Shown: positions 39,401-47,250 of the stretch, piece by piece
How positions within the stretch are numbered: the first letter of the stretch is position 1
Layout of the letters: the number at the start of each line of letters is the position of its first letter
Assembly: GCF_007065885.1 (NCBI RefSeq)
Contig: NZ_CP041409.1
Location: forward strand, 744,001-808,000
DNA: 64,000 bases
Direction of reading: 5' to 3'
Source of the DNA: Altererythrobacter sp. TH136
GTDB taxonomy: Bacteria; Pseudomonadota; Alphaproteobacteria; Sphingomonadales; Sphingomonadaceae
Made by a program: the position numbers and the translations under genes
Notes under the pieces: model-generated
What the model was told of the DNA's origin: nothing
The model's input: only the letters and a program-made list of their open reading frames with translations
The model's database searches: none

Positions 39401-39704
39401 GCTTGATCGGCACTTCGGCGCGTTCGATGGTCAGGTCGGGCCGACGGGGATCGCCGACGACGATGTTGGTGAGGATCTGCCGGTCGGGGCCAATCCGCTC
39501 GATCGTGTAGGTCGCGGGAATGTCATACTTTTCGAGCTGGTCCTCGATCAGGTTGCCGGCGATCCGCTCTCGCGAAAGCCATCCGGCCAGCACCACCGCA
39601 AGAAGCACGAGGATGAAGGCGAACAGGACGCGCAGCCAGACCCGGCGGCGGCGCGGCTCACCGTCAGCTACAGCTTCGTCAACGTCGCCGTCCGCGCTCG
39701 TCAT
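36486..39704 (-). CDS. ydbH: YdbH family AsmA-like intermembrane phospholipid transport protein
   Basis: 1072-residue envelope protein anchored by one N-terminal helix (about residues 21-41, after an RRRR-containing cytosolic stretch) with a long periplasmic part of beta-rich repeats, ending in a DUF748/YdbH-type C-terminus that continues into a Pro-rich tail. Together with TamB and YhdP, YdbH in E. coli moves phospholipids to the outer membrane. Longer than the E. coli protein (about 880). The start at 39704 excludes an upstream shadow that runs antisense through radC and purB. Confidence 0.88.
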   Translation of the reverse strand: MTSADGDVDEAVADGEPRRRRVWLRVLFAFILVLLAVVLAGWLSRERIAGNLIEDQLEKYDIPATYTIERIGPDRQILTNIVVGDPRRPDLTIERAEVPIKLRLGAPTFGQITLVRPRLFGTARGGRLSFGTLDKALFRDTGQPPGLPRIDLRLIDGRALIESDYGPLGIKAEGQGRIDNGFTGMLAVAAPTLDGGGCAARGASLYGKVATASGKARIEGPARFASLSCPGQGLALARAALTVDAAIDADFAGVEGRGRLETGPARVAGARANGLAGTANATWRSGALTARYSLAARGLAHPQANAALVTADGTVRARDSLRTLEVQSAIAGNGLRVGAGLDGLLADAARSAQGTLLAPLLSQTRSALAREGRASTLTAELTARRTGGVTTLVIPQANLRGGSGATLLALSRGQLSITGQGTPRFAGNLATGGAGLPRIAGRMERTPAGRSVLRLRMAEYRAGSSVLEIPELVLAQSPNGALGFSGRARASGALPGGSTRNLLLPLSGNWSRRGGLALWNRCTQIGFDQLAVASLTLERRSLTLCPVRGQPIVRHSAQGLRIAAGAPSLDLSGRLASTPIRLRTGAVGFAYPGALSAQAVDVALGPPATASTFRISNLTATFGREIAGRFADADIRLFSVPMNLMEASGTWRYAGGVLSLADGKFRLIDREAAPRFNPLIAQGGTLTLRDNIIRANATLQEPASGREVTDVAILHNLQTGVGHADLAVGGLVFDRGLQPATLTPRAKGVVANVFGTVRGTGRIDWDERGTTSSGRFSSDALDFAAAFGPVKGASGTVEFIDLIGLTTAPDQRLRIGSVNPGIEVTDGELVFSLRNGQVLGVGGATWPFMGGTLTLRSTNLNLGVSEERRYVFEIEGLQAAEFVQRMELPNISATGTFDGTLPIIFDQQGNGRIEGGLLIARAPGGNVSYVGELTREDLGTMANFAFEALKSLDYQQMSVAMDGNLTGEIVTRVRFDGVKQGANARRNFITRRFQNLPIRFNINIRAPFYSLITSLKAMYDPASTRDPRDVGLLDDEGNVLRREVTPPPPAITPDDLIPDSPPVQTSESEILP

Positions 39705-39758
39705 CGGCCCCCACTTGCGCGCGCTGCCCACCAAAGGCAATGCGCCGGTGTGAACGAG

Positions 39759-40478
39759 ATGCCGGGGGAAAGGTTGCCACCACCTGAAGCCGAAACGCCC
39801 GGTGCCGCGAACGGCGCTGCCGGCCACCGGGCGCGGCTGCGCAAACGGCTGCTGACCGGCGGGGCGGAGGCGCTGGCCGACTACGAAGTGCTGGAATACC
39901 TGCTGTTCGCCGCCAATCCGCGCGGCGATACCAAGCCGCTCGCCAAGGCGCTGCTGGCGCGCTTCGGCACACTCAACGCGGTCCTGAATGCCGAGCCGGG
40001 CGCCCTGACGCAGGTGACCGGCATGGGCGAAACCGGGGCCGCCGCGCTCAAGGCCGTGGCCCTGGCGGCCCGCCGGATGGCAAGGGGCGAGGTGCAGGCC
40101 AAGCCCGTGCTTGGCAGCTGGCAGGCGCTGATCGATTACCTGACGATCGACATGGCGCACCTGACGGTCGAGCGGGTGCGGGTGCTCTATCTCGATACCC
40201 GCAATCGCCTGATCGCCGATCACCACGTTGGCGACGGATCGATCGATGAAGCGGCGATCCACCCGCGCGAGGTGGTGCGGAAAGCGCTCGATGTCGGGTC
40301 GACCGCGCTGATCCTGGTGCACAACCACCCGAGCGGCAATCCCGAGCCGAGCCGTGCCGACATCGACATCACCCGCCGCATCGCGGAGGCCGGACGCCTG
40401 CTGGGCATCGTGGTCCACGATCACGTGATCGTCGGCCGCGAAGGCCACGTGAGCCTCAGGGCCAAGGGGTTGATATAG
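39759..40478 (+). CDS. radC: RadC family JAB/MPN-domain protein
   Basis: 239-residue protein with an N-terminal helix-hairpin-helix region (VTGMGETGAAAL) and a C-terminal JAMM metalloprotease-like domain; LVHNHPSGNPEPSRADID holds the HxH...D zinc ligands. Despite the name its role in DNA repair is doubtful; DNA-associated function is usually assumed. ATG at 39759 preferred; a GTG three codons earlier is possible. Divergent from ydbH with 54 bases between starts. Confidence 0.93.
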   Translation: MPGERLPPPEAETPGAANGAAGHRARLRKRLLTGGAEALADYEVLEYLLFAANPRGDTKPLAKALLARFGTLNAVLNAEPGALTQVTGMGETGAAALKAVALAARRMARGEVQAKPVLGSWQALIDYLTIDMAHLTVERVRVLYLDTRNRLIADHHVGDGSIDEAAIHPREVVRKALDVGSTALILVHNHPSGNPEPSRADIDITRRIAEAGRLLGIVVHDHVIVGREGHVSLRAKGLI

Positions 40479-40498
40479 CCGGGCGCGGCCCCTAGCCG
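40470..40498 (+). promoter_or_regulatory. Candidate promoter of purB
   Basis: TTGATA, 17-base spacer, TAGCCG. The -35 box overlaps the last codons of radC and the expected start site is about 21 bases before the purB ATG. Confidence 0.45.
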
Positions 40499-40526
40499 CT
40501 GGCGCGCAGCCAACCGGAGTCACGAC

Positions 40527-41840
40527 ATGGTCCCCCGCTATTCCCGCCCCGCGATGACCGCCATCTGGGAGCCGGAGGCGCGCTATCGCATCTGGTTCGA
40601 GATCGAGGCGCACGCGACCGAGAAGCTGGGCGAGTTGGGGGTCGTGCCGGAAAGCGCGGCTAAGGCGTTGTGGAAGTGGTGGGCGACCGAGCCGACCATC
40701 GACGTCGCCGCGATCGACGCGATCGAGGCAGTGACCAAGCACGACGTGATCGCATTCCTCACCTGGGTGTCCGAGCAAGTGGGTGAAGAAGCCCGCTTCA
40801 TGCATCAGGGCATGACCAGTTCCGACGTGCTCGACACGACGCTGTCGGTCCAGCTTGCGCGCGCGAGCGACATCCTGCTCGATGATCTCGACCAGCTGCT
40901 CGCCGCGCTGAAGCGCCGGGCGGAGGAACACAAGTACACCCCGACCATTGGCCGCAGCCACGGGATCCATGCCGAGCCGGTGACCTTCGGCCTCAAGCTG
41001 GCGCAAGCCCATGCCGAGTTCGCCCGCTGCCGCGAGCGGCTGGTGGCGGCGCGGGCCGAGATCGCGACCTGCGCGATCAGCGGCGCGGTGGGCACGTTCG
41101 CCAACATCGATCCGGCGGTCGAGGCGCATGTCGCTGATCAGCTCGGCCTCGCGATCGAGCCGATCAGCACGCAAGTGATCCCGCGCGACCGGCACGCGAC
41201 GTACTTCGCCGTGCTGGGAGTGATCGCCAGTTCGATCGAGCGGTTGGCGATCGAAGTCCGCCACCTCCAGCGGACCGAGGTGCTGGAGGCAGAGGAGTAT
41301 TTCTCGCCCGGTCAGAAAGGCAGCTCGGCGATGCCGCACAAGCGCAATCCGGTGCTGACGGAAAACCTCACCGGGCTGGCGAGGATGGTTCGCAGCGCGG
41401 TGGTGCCGGCGATGGAGAACGTCGCGCTGTGGCACGAGCGCGACATCAGTCATTCGTCGGTGGAACGATTCATCGGACCCGATGCGACGATCACGCTCGA
41501 CTTCGCGTTGGCGCGGCTCACCGGCGTGATCGACAAGCTGCTGGTCTATCCGGAGCGAATGCAGAAGAACCTCGACCGGATGGGCGGCCTGGTCCACTCG
41601 CAGCGCGTGCTGCTGGCGCTGACCCAGGCGGGCGTCAGCCGCGAGGATGCCTATCGGCTGGTCCAGCGCAACGCGATGAAGGTGTGGGAAAGCGACGGCG
41701 CGCTATCGCTGCTCGACCTGCTGAAAGCGGACTCCGAAGTGACCGCCGCGCTTTCGCCGGCCGAGATCGAGGACAAGTTCGACCTCGATTACCACTTCGC
41801 CCAGGTCGACACGATCTTCGACCGGGTGTTCGGCCGGTAA
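40527..41840 (+). CDS. purB: Adenylosuccinate lyase
   Basis: 437-residue homotetrameric lyase of purine synthesis acting on SAICAR and adenylosuccinate. Motifs: HDVIAFL, GMTSSDVLDT, GRSHGIHAEP and the superfamily signature GSSAMPHKRNP with the catalytic Ser loop. Full length. Starts 48 bases after radC. Confidence 0.97.
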   Translation: MVPRYSRPAMTAIWEPEARYRIWFEIEAHATEKLGELGVVPESAAKALWKWWATEPTIDVAAIDAIEAVTKHDVIAFLTWVSEQVGEEARFMHQGMTSSDVLDTTLSVQLARASDILLDDLDQLLAALKRRAEEHKYTPTIGRSHGIHAEPVTFGLKLAQAHAEFARCRERLVAARAEIATCAISGAVGTFANIDPAVEAHVADQLGLAIEPISTQVIPRDRHATYFAVLGVIASSIERLAIEVRHLQRTEVLEAEEYFSPGQKGSSAMPHKRNPVLTENLTGLARMVRSAVVPAMENVALWHERDISHSSVERFIGPDATITLDFALARLTGVIDKLLVYPERMQKNLDRMGGLVHSQRVLLALTQAGVSREDAYRLVQRNAMKVWESDGALSLLDLLKADSEVTAALSPAEIEDKFDLDYHFAQVDTIFDRVFGR

Positions 41841-41919
41841 CCCCACGCCTGTCCCCCGCCCTTCCCTTCGCCCCGGCTTCATCCTAGACCGGCGGCAAGG
41901 CTTACAGGAGTTCAAGCGC

Positions 41920-42300
41920 ATGCAGATCGTCCGCACAATTCTTTGGGTCGCGCTGCTGGTCCTCCTGCTCGCGTTCAGCTTCTTCAACTGGCGCCCCGTC
42001 GAAGTGCAGATCTGGGATAACCTGGTGCTGGAAACCAAGATTCCGGCACTGGTGGTGACGTCGTTCCTGCTGGGCCTGATCCCGATGTGGCTGGTCCACC
42101 GGGGCAGCAAGTGGCGGCTGCAGCGGCGTATCACCACGCTGGAGACCTCCGTGCGCGCCAACGCCGTGACCCCGGCTGCCCCCGCAGCGTCCTCGGCGTC
42201 GCCCGCGCCCGCGCCCGCGCACGCCCATCCGGCCGCCGAACCGCTGGCACCCGCGCCGGTCGACGGTGCACCGGTGCGGCGGGACGACATCCTGGGATGA
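41920..42300 (+). CDS. LapA-domain (DUF1049) membrane protein
   Basis: 126-residue inner-membrane protein with two helices (about 7-22 and 43-60) in the LapA/DUF1049 arrangement, RRITTLETSV short coiled coil, then a Pro/Ala-rich disordered tail ending DDILG. In E. coli LapA works with LapB in lipopolysaccharide control; here no lapB is adjacent. Its TGA overlaps the pyrF ATG (ATGA). Confidence 0.8.
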   Translation: MQIVRTILWVALLVLLLAFSFFNWRPVEVQIWDNLVLETKIPALVVTSFLLGLIPMWLVHRGSKWRLQRRITTLETSVRANAVTPAAPAASSASPAPAPAHAHPAAEPLAPAPVDGAPVRRDDILG

Positions 42301-42971
42301 GCAATCCGGTCTACCTTGCGCTCGATCTGCCGCGGCTGGATGACGCGAGGGCGCTCGCCAGCAGGGTCAAGGGCCATGTCGGCGGCCTCAAGCTGGGGCT
42401 CGAATTCTTCTGCGCCCATGGCCATCACGGGGTGCACGAGATCGCGCGGGTCGGCCTGCCGATCTTCCTCGACCTCAAGTTGCACGACATCCCCAACACG
42501 GTCGCCGGGGCTATGCAAGCGATCCACGTGCTGGAACCGGCGATCGTGACCGTCCACGCCAGCGGCGGGCGGGCGATGATGGAAGATGCCAAGGCGGCGG
42601 CGGGCAATGGAACCCGGGTCGTCGCGGTGACGATGCTCACCAGCCTCGACGAGCGCGACCTGCAGCGCACCGGCGTGAACGGCTGCGCGCACGACCAGGT
42701 GATGCGGCTTGCCGACCTCGCCCAATCGGCCGGGCTCGATGGCATCGTCTGCTCTGGACACGAGGTTAAGGCGGTGCACGGCCAGTGGAAGGATGGCTTT
42801 TTCGTCGTCCCCGGCCTGCGGCTGGCGGACCACGTGGTCGGTGATCAGAAGCGCGTGGTCACCCCGCGTGCCGCGCGTGACGACGGCGCCAGCGTGCTGG
42901 TGGTCGGGCGGCCGATCAGCCGGGCCGAGGACCCGCTCGCCGCCGCGCGCGCCATCGAGGCGACGCTTTGA
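42297..42971 (+). CDS. pyrF: Orotidine 5'-phosphate decarboxylase
   Basis: 224-residue (beta/alpha)8 enzyme making UMP. ALDLP at the N-terminus, FLDLKLHDIPNTV with the catalytic Lys-Asp pair, and the C-terminal VVGRPI phosphate loop are intact. Coupled to the upstream LapA gene and to the downstream GNAT gene by four-base overlaps. Confidence 0.96.
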   Translation: MSNPVYLALDLPRLDDARALASRVKGHVGGLKLGLEFFCAHGHHGVHEIARVGLPIFLDLKLHDIPNTVAGAMQAIHVLEPAIVTVHASGGRAMMEDAKAAAGNGTRVVAVTMLTSLDERDLQRTGVNGCAHDQVMRLADLAQSAGLDGIVCSGHEVKAVHGQWKDGFFVVPGLRLADHVVGDQKRVVTPRAARDDGASVLVVGRPISRAEDPLAAARAIEATL

Positions 42972-43474
42972 GCGCAATCGAGCGCGCAGCGCCCGGTGAT
43001 GCCCCTGCCCTCAAGCGCCTGCTCGAGGCGGCGTATCGCGGCGATTCGGCGCGGCGCGGGTGGAACCATGAGGCCGACATCCTCGACGATGAGCGGGTCA
43101 CTGCTGAAGAGCTCGCCGGCGTGCTGGCCGATCCTCACACGGCGATGCTGGTGGCGCGCGAAGGCGACGCTCTGGTCGGCTGCGTCGCGGTCACCCGCAA
43201 GGGGGCGCACCTCGCCTACCTGGGGATGCTCTGCGTCGAGCCTGCTCTCCAGTCGTCGGGTCTCGGCCGCCGCCTGCTCGATGCCGCAGAGGAGCGCGCG
43301 CGCCAGGATGGCGTCGCCGCGATGGAGATGACCGTGATCGACAGCCGTGATGTCCTGATCGCCTGGTACGAGCGGCGCGGTTACCGAAGGACGGGTGAGA
43401 CCCGCCCGTTCCCCGTGCGGCGCGATCCGCCGATCACCTTTGCGGTGCTGGAAAAGCGGCTCACCACAGCCTAG
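42968..43474 (+). CDS. GNAT family N-acetyltransferase
   Basis: 168-residue acetyl-CoA-dependent acetyltransferase. LGMLCVEPALQSSGLGRRLL contains the QxxGLG acetyl-CoA pyrophosphate-binding loop. Substrate unknown. The only start compatible with the N-terminus is TTG at 42968, overlapping the pyrF stop as TTGA; no in-frame ATG or GTG precedes the conserved region. Weak initiation coupled to pyrF translation is expected. Confidence 0.87.
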   Translation: MSAIERAAPGDAPALKRLLEAAYRGDSARRGWNHEADILDDERVTAEELAGVLADPHTAMLVAREGDALVGCVAVTRKGAHLAYLGMLCVEPALQSSGLGRRLLDAAEERARQDGVAAMEMTVIDSRDVLIAWYERRGYRRTGETRPFPVRRDPPITFAVLEKRLTTA

Positions 43475-43483
43475 GTGCGGGTC

Positions 43484-44122
43484 ATGACAGCGCCCCTGAT
43501 CAAGATTTGCGGAATCAGCGACGCCGCCGCGCTCGATATCGCGATCGCGGAGCGCGCCGACTACGCCGGCCTGGTGTTCTTCGCGCCCAGCCCGCGTAAC
43601 CTGAGCTTCCCTGATGCCGCGGCGCTCGCCCAGCGATCCGGAGCGGCGATCAGCCGGGTGGGGGTGTTCGTCGATCCGGCTGACGACCTGCTGCGCGAAG
43701 CGGTCGAGGCGGGGCGACTGGGCGCCCTGCAGGTTCACCGCGTCACCGCAGCGCGGCGAGCGGAAATCCGCGCCCGCTTCGGCTTGCCCGTGTGGGCGGT
43801 GGTGGAGGTCAGCCAGCCCGCCGATCTCACCGCGCGCGCCCATCTCGAGGCGGCGGACCGCGTGATCTATGACGCCAAGACGCCAGCGGGCAGCGCGCTG
43901 CCGGGCGGCATGGGGTTGGCGTTCGACTGGACGATGCTGTCGGGCATGTCGCAGCCCGCGCCATGGGGACTGGCCGGCGGATTGAGCCCCGCCAACGTGG
44001 CCGAAGCGGTGCGCATCACCGGTGCGCCGCTGGTCGACGCGTCCAGCGGGCTCGAAAGCGCGCCCGGCGTAAAGGACCCCGACAGGATCCGGGCGTTCAT
44101 CGCCGCTGCGCGCGGTGCCTGA
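43484..44122 (+). CDS. trpF: Phosphoribosylanthranilate isomerase
   Basis: 212-residue TIM-barrel enzyme of tryptophan synthesis. LIKICGIS (catalytic Cys), LVFF.PSPR and the C-terminal GGLSPANV phosphate site are clear, and [14 protein letters not shown] ends the fold. ATG at 43484 with AGGTG upstream; a GTG at 43475 is possible. Standard trpF-trpB-trpA order, but with an extra gene between B and A. Confidence 0.96.
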   Translation: MTAPLIKICGISDAAALDIAIAERADYAGLVFFAPSPRNLSFPDAAALAQRSGAAISRVGVFVDPADDLLREAVEAGRLGALQVHRVTAARRAEIRARFGLPVWAVVEVSQPADLTARAHLEAADRVIYDAKTPAGSALPGGMGLAFDWTMLSGMSQPAPWGLAGGLSPANVAEAVRITGAPLVDASSGLESAPGVKDPDRIRAFIAAARGA

Positions 44123-44174
44123 CGAGCGCAATCCCTACTCGACTTCGCCGGGTAGCGCCGCCAAGGGATACGCC

Positions 44175-45386
44175 ATGAACACCGCTCCCAACTCCTACCG
44201 TAACATGCCGGACGAACGCGGGCACTTCGGCGATTACGGAGGCCGTTACGTCGCCGAAACGCTGATGCCGCTGATCCTGGAGTTGGAGACCGCGTATCGC
44301 TCCGCGCAGGCGGACCCGGCTTTTCAGGCGCAATTCGACGATTTGATGGCCCACTACGTCGGCCGCCCCTCCCCGCTCTATTTCGCCGAGAGACTGACTG
44401 AGGCGCTGGGCGGCGCGCAAGTGTGGTTCAAGCGCGACGAGCTCAACCACACCGGCGCGCACAAGATCAACAATTGCATCGGCCAGATCCTGCTCGCGAT
44501 CCGCATGGGCAAGCGCAAGATCATCGCCGAAACCGGCGCGGGCCAGCACGGTGTCGCCACCGCCACCGTCTGTGCGCGGTTCGGCCTGCCGTGCACGATC
44601 TTCATGGGCGCGACGGACGTTAGCCGCCAGCAGCCCAACGTGTTTCGCATGAAGCTGCTCGGCGCCGAGGTGATCCCCGTCACCAGCGGCGCGGCGACAC
44701 TGAAGGACGCGATGAACGAGGCGATGCGCCATTGGGTCGCGAACGTGGAAGACACGTTCTACATCATCGGCACCGCCGCGGGCCCGCACCCGTACCCGGA
44801 GATGGTGCGCGATTTCCAAAGCGTGATCGGCACCGAAGCGCGGGCGCAACTGCTCGAACGCACCGGCCGCCTGCCCGACCTGCTGGTCGCCGCGATCGGC
44901 GGCGGCAGCAACGCGATCGGTCTGTTCCATCCCTTCCTCGACGATGCGGAGGTCAAGATGCTTGGCGTCGAGGCGGCGGGGCATGGGCTCGACAAGGAAC
45001 ACGCCGCGTCGCTCGCGGGTGGATCGCCCGGCGTGCTTCACGGCAACAAGACCTACCTGCTGCAGGACGACGACGGCCAGATCACCGAAGCACACTCGAT
45101 CAGCGCGGGGCTCGACTATCCCGGCATCGGCCCCGAGCACGCCTGGCTCAAGGACACCGGCCGGGTCGAATACACCGCCATCACCGATGACGAGGCGCTG
45201 GACGCGTTCCAGATGCTGTGCCGCACCGAGGGCATCATCCCCGCGCTCGAACCCAGCCACGCCATCGCCGCCGTCGCCAAGCGCGCGAAGGAGATGGACC
45301 GCGACGCGATCATTTTGGCAAACCTGTGCGGGCGCGGGGACAAGGACATCTTCACGGTGGCGGAGCATCTCGGAGTCCAGATGTGA
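44175..45386 (+). CDS. trpB: Tryptophan synthase beta subunit
   Basis: 403-residue PLP enzyme joining indole and serine. [12 protein letters not shown], the PLP-binding Lys in [18 protein letters not shown] and GGGSNAIG are all present. I chose the ATG at 44175 with AAGGGAT upstream; a GTG at 44115 overlapping trpF would add 20 residues containing a second MPDER motif, which is less likely. Its TGA overlaps the start of the small membrane gene. Confidence 0.97.
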   Translation: MNTAPNSYRNMPDERGHFGDYGGRYVAETLMPLILELETAYRSAQADPAFQAQFDDLMAHYVGRPSPLYFAERLTEALGGAQVWFKRDELNHTGAHKINNCIGQILLAIRMGKRKIIAETGAGQHGVATATVCARFGLPCTIFMGATDVSRQQPNVFRMKLLGAEVIPVTSGAATLKDAMNEAMRHWVANVEDTFYIIGTAAGPHPYPEMVRDFQSVIGTEARAQLLERTGRLPDLLVAAIGGGSNAIGLFHPFLDDAEVKMLGVEAAGHGLDKEHAASLAGGSPGVLHGNKTYLLQDDDGQITEAHSISAGLDYPGIGPEHAWLKDTGRVEYTAITDDEALDAFQMLCRTEGIIPALEPSHAIAAVAKRAKEMDRDAIILANLCGRGDKDIFTVAEHLGVQM

Positions 45387-45577
45387 AGGTGCCGACGCTG
45401 GCCGAAGCCGGCCGCTTTATCCTTATTGTCTTTGGCGTCCTGTTGATCTGCCTGATCGCGCGAATCCTGGTGTTCGACGGTCCGCGCGAAAGCATCGGCG
45501 CGGGTGACATCGTCGTCGCCATTACTGCCGCCGTGCTGATCATGGGTGGCTGGCTGAGCAAGAGCGAGCAACCATGA
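45383..45577 (+). CDS. Unknown 64-residue membrane protein between trpB and trpA
   Basis: Two hydrophobic helices (about residues 10-28 and 41-58) joined by a short [11 protein letters not shown] loop, with a charged C-terminus. Starts at GTG overlapping the trpB stop (GTGA) and ends overlapping the trpA ATG (ATGA). I do not recognise the family. The double overlap and clean reading frame argue it is a real gene whose translation links trpB to trpA. Confidence 0.7.
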   Translation: MKVPTLAEAGRFILIVFGVLLICLIARILVFDGPRESIGAGDIVVAITAAVLIMGGWLSKSEQP

Positions 45578-46362
45578 CACGCCTTGCCTCCGCATTCACC
45601 AAGGGCCACTCCGCTCTCGTCTGCTTCATCACCGCAGGCGATGGCGACACCGCGGCCAACCTTGACGCGCTGGTCGCGGGCGGCGCGGACGTGATCGAAC
45701 TGGGGATGCCGTTCACCGATCCGATGGCCGACGGGCCGGCGATCCAGGCGGCGAACCTGCGCAGCCTTGGCGCGGGCACGACCACCCGTGACGTGCTGAT
45801 GATCGCCAACGAGTTCCGCGACCGTCACCCCGATGTGCCGCTCGTCCTGATGGGCTATGCCAACCCGATGATCCGCCGCGGACCCGAATGGTTCGCCGCC
45901 GAGGCCAGTGGTTGCGGTGTCGACGGGGTGATCTGCGTCGACATCCCGCCCGAGGAGGATGACGCGCTCGGCCCCGCGCTGCGTGCCGAAGGGATCGACC
46001 TGATCCGCCTCGCCACCCCGACCACCGACACCGCGCGGCTGCCGGCGGTGCTCGAAGGTTCGTCCGGCTTCGTCTATTACGTCTCGGTCGCCGGGATCAC
46101 CGGGCTGCAGCAGGCCGCCCCCGCCTCGATCGAGAGCGCGGTCGCCCGGCTGAAGACCGCGACCAACCTTCCGGTCGCTGTCGGCTTCGGCGTGCGGACA
46201 CCGGAGCAAGCCAGCGCGATCGCCCGGGTTGCGGATGGCGTGGTCGTCGGCTCCGCGCTGGTAGAGCTGTGCGCCCAGCCGAACGCCCCTGAACGCTTGC
46301 AAGCGCTGACCGCTTCGCTAGCGGAAGCCGTCCACACAGCACGGAAAGACGTCCATGTATAA
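45574..46362 (+). CDS. trpA: Tryptophan synthase alpha subunit
   Basis: 262-residue TIM-barrel subunit cleaving indole-3-glycerol phosphate. FITAGDGD, IELGMPFTDPMADGPAIQ with catalytic Glu and the GVDGVI segment with catalytic Asp are intact; GFGVRTPEQ is the phosphate loop. Forms the alpha2-beta2 channel complex with TrpB. Twelve bases before accD. Confidence 0.97.
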   Translation: MTRLASAFTKGHSALVCFITAGDGDTAANLDALVAGGADVIELGMPFTDPMADGPAIQAANLRSLGAGTTTRDVLMIANEFRDRHPDVPLVLMGYANPMIRRGPEWFAAEASGCGVDGVICVDIPPEEDDALGPALRAEGIDLIRLATPTTDTARLPAVLEGSSGFVYYVSVAGITGLQQAAPASIESAVARLKTATNLPVAVGFGVRTPEQASAIARVADGVVVGSALVELCAQPNAPERLQALTASLAEAVHTARKDVHV

Positions 46363-46374
46363 GGAACCCCGGGC

Positions 46375-47223
46375 ATGAGCTGGCTCAGCCGCGTCCGCAA
46401 CTCGCTCCCGTTCGTCGCCAAGCGCGAGACGTCCGATAACCTGTGGATCAAGTGCCCGGGTTGTCAGGAGATGCTGTTCATCAAGGAGTTCGAGGACAAC
46501 CTGGAAGTCTGCCCCCGGTGCAACTTCCACGGTCGGATCGGCGCCGACAAGCGGCTTGGCCAACTGCTCGACGCCGGATTCGACGTCCTCCCGCAGCCGA
46601 GCGTAAAGGAAGATCCGCTCAAGTTCCGCGACACGAAGAAGTACACCGACCGCCTGAAGCAGGCGCGCGCCAAGAACCCGCATAGCGATGCCTTCAGCGT
46701 CGGCTCTGGCGCGATCGAGGGACGGCCGGCGGTGGTCGGGGTGCAAGACTTCGGCTTCATGGGCGGCAGCATGGGAATGGCCGTCGGCACTGCGTTCGTG
46801 GCGGGAGCGGAACGGGCGCTGGAGCGGCGCTGCCCCTACATCGTGGTGACCGCAGCGGGCGGCGCGCGGATGCAGGAAGGCATCCTCAGCCTGATGCAGA
46901 TGCCCAAGGCGACCGTGATGACCCGCCGGCTGAAGGAGGCCGGCCTCCCCTATATCGTCGTGCTGACTGACCCGACCACGGGCGGCGTCACCGCGAGTTA
47001 TGCCATGCTGGGCGATATTCACATCGCGGAACCTGGCGCATTGATCGGCTTTGCCGGCCAGCGCGTGATCCAGGACACCATCCGGGAGCAGCTGCCCGAG
47101 GGGTTCCAGCGCGCCGAATACCTGCACAAGCACGGCATGGTCGACATGGTGGTCGAGCGGAAGGACCTGAAGGATACGCTGGCGACCCTGATCGAATACC
47201 TCGCGCCGGCGCGGGCGGCGTAG
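46375..47223 (+). CDS. accD: Acetyl-CoA carboxylase carboxyltransferase beta subunit
   Basis: 282-residue subunit of the carboxyltransferase that makes malonyl-CoA. The N-terminal zinc ribbon has four Cys (CPGCQ and CPRC) and the C-terminal crotonase-fold domain carries GGARMQEG, the acetyl-CoA/carboxybiotin site. The usual trpA-accD-folC order is present. Confidence 0.97.
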   Translation: MSWLSRVRNSLPFVAKRETSDNLWIKCPGCQEMLFIKEFEDNLEVCPRCNFHGRIGADKRLGQLLDAGFDVLPQPSVKEDPLKFRDTKKYTDRLKQARAKNPHSDAFSVGSGAIEGRPAVVGVQDFGFMGGSMGMAVGTAFVAGAERALERRCPYIVVTAAGGARMQEGILSLMQMPKATVMTRRLKEAGLPYIVVLTDPTTGGVTASYAMLGDIHIAEPGALIGFAGQRVIQDTIREQLPEGFQRAEYLHKHGMVDMVVERKDLKDTLATLIEYLAPARAA

Positions 47224-47250
47224 CTCTTTTCCCGCACGCGGAGGGCGCGG

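Noticed and set aside
39705-41597. Upstream extension of the ydbH frame giving a 1703-codon reading
   Set aside because: The extension is antisense to radC and purB, both solid genes; the natural start with membrane anchor is at 39704.
44115-44174. Alternative GTG start of trpB overlapping trpF
   Set aside because: It would add 20 non-conserved residues; the ATG at 44175 has a good ribosome binding site and family length.
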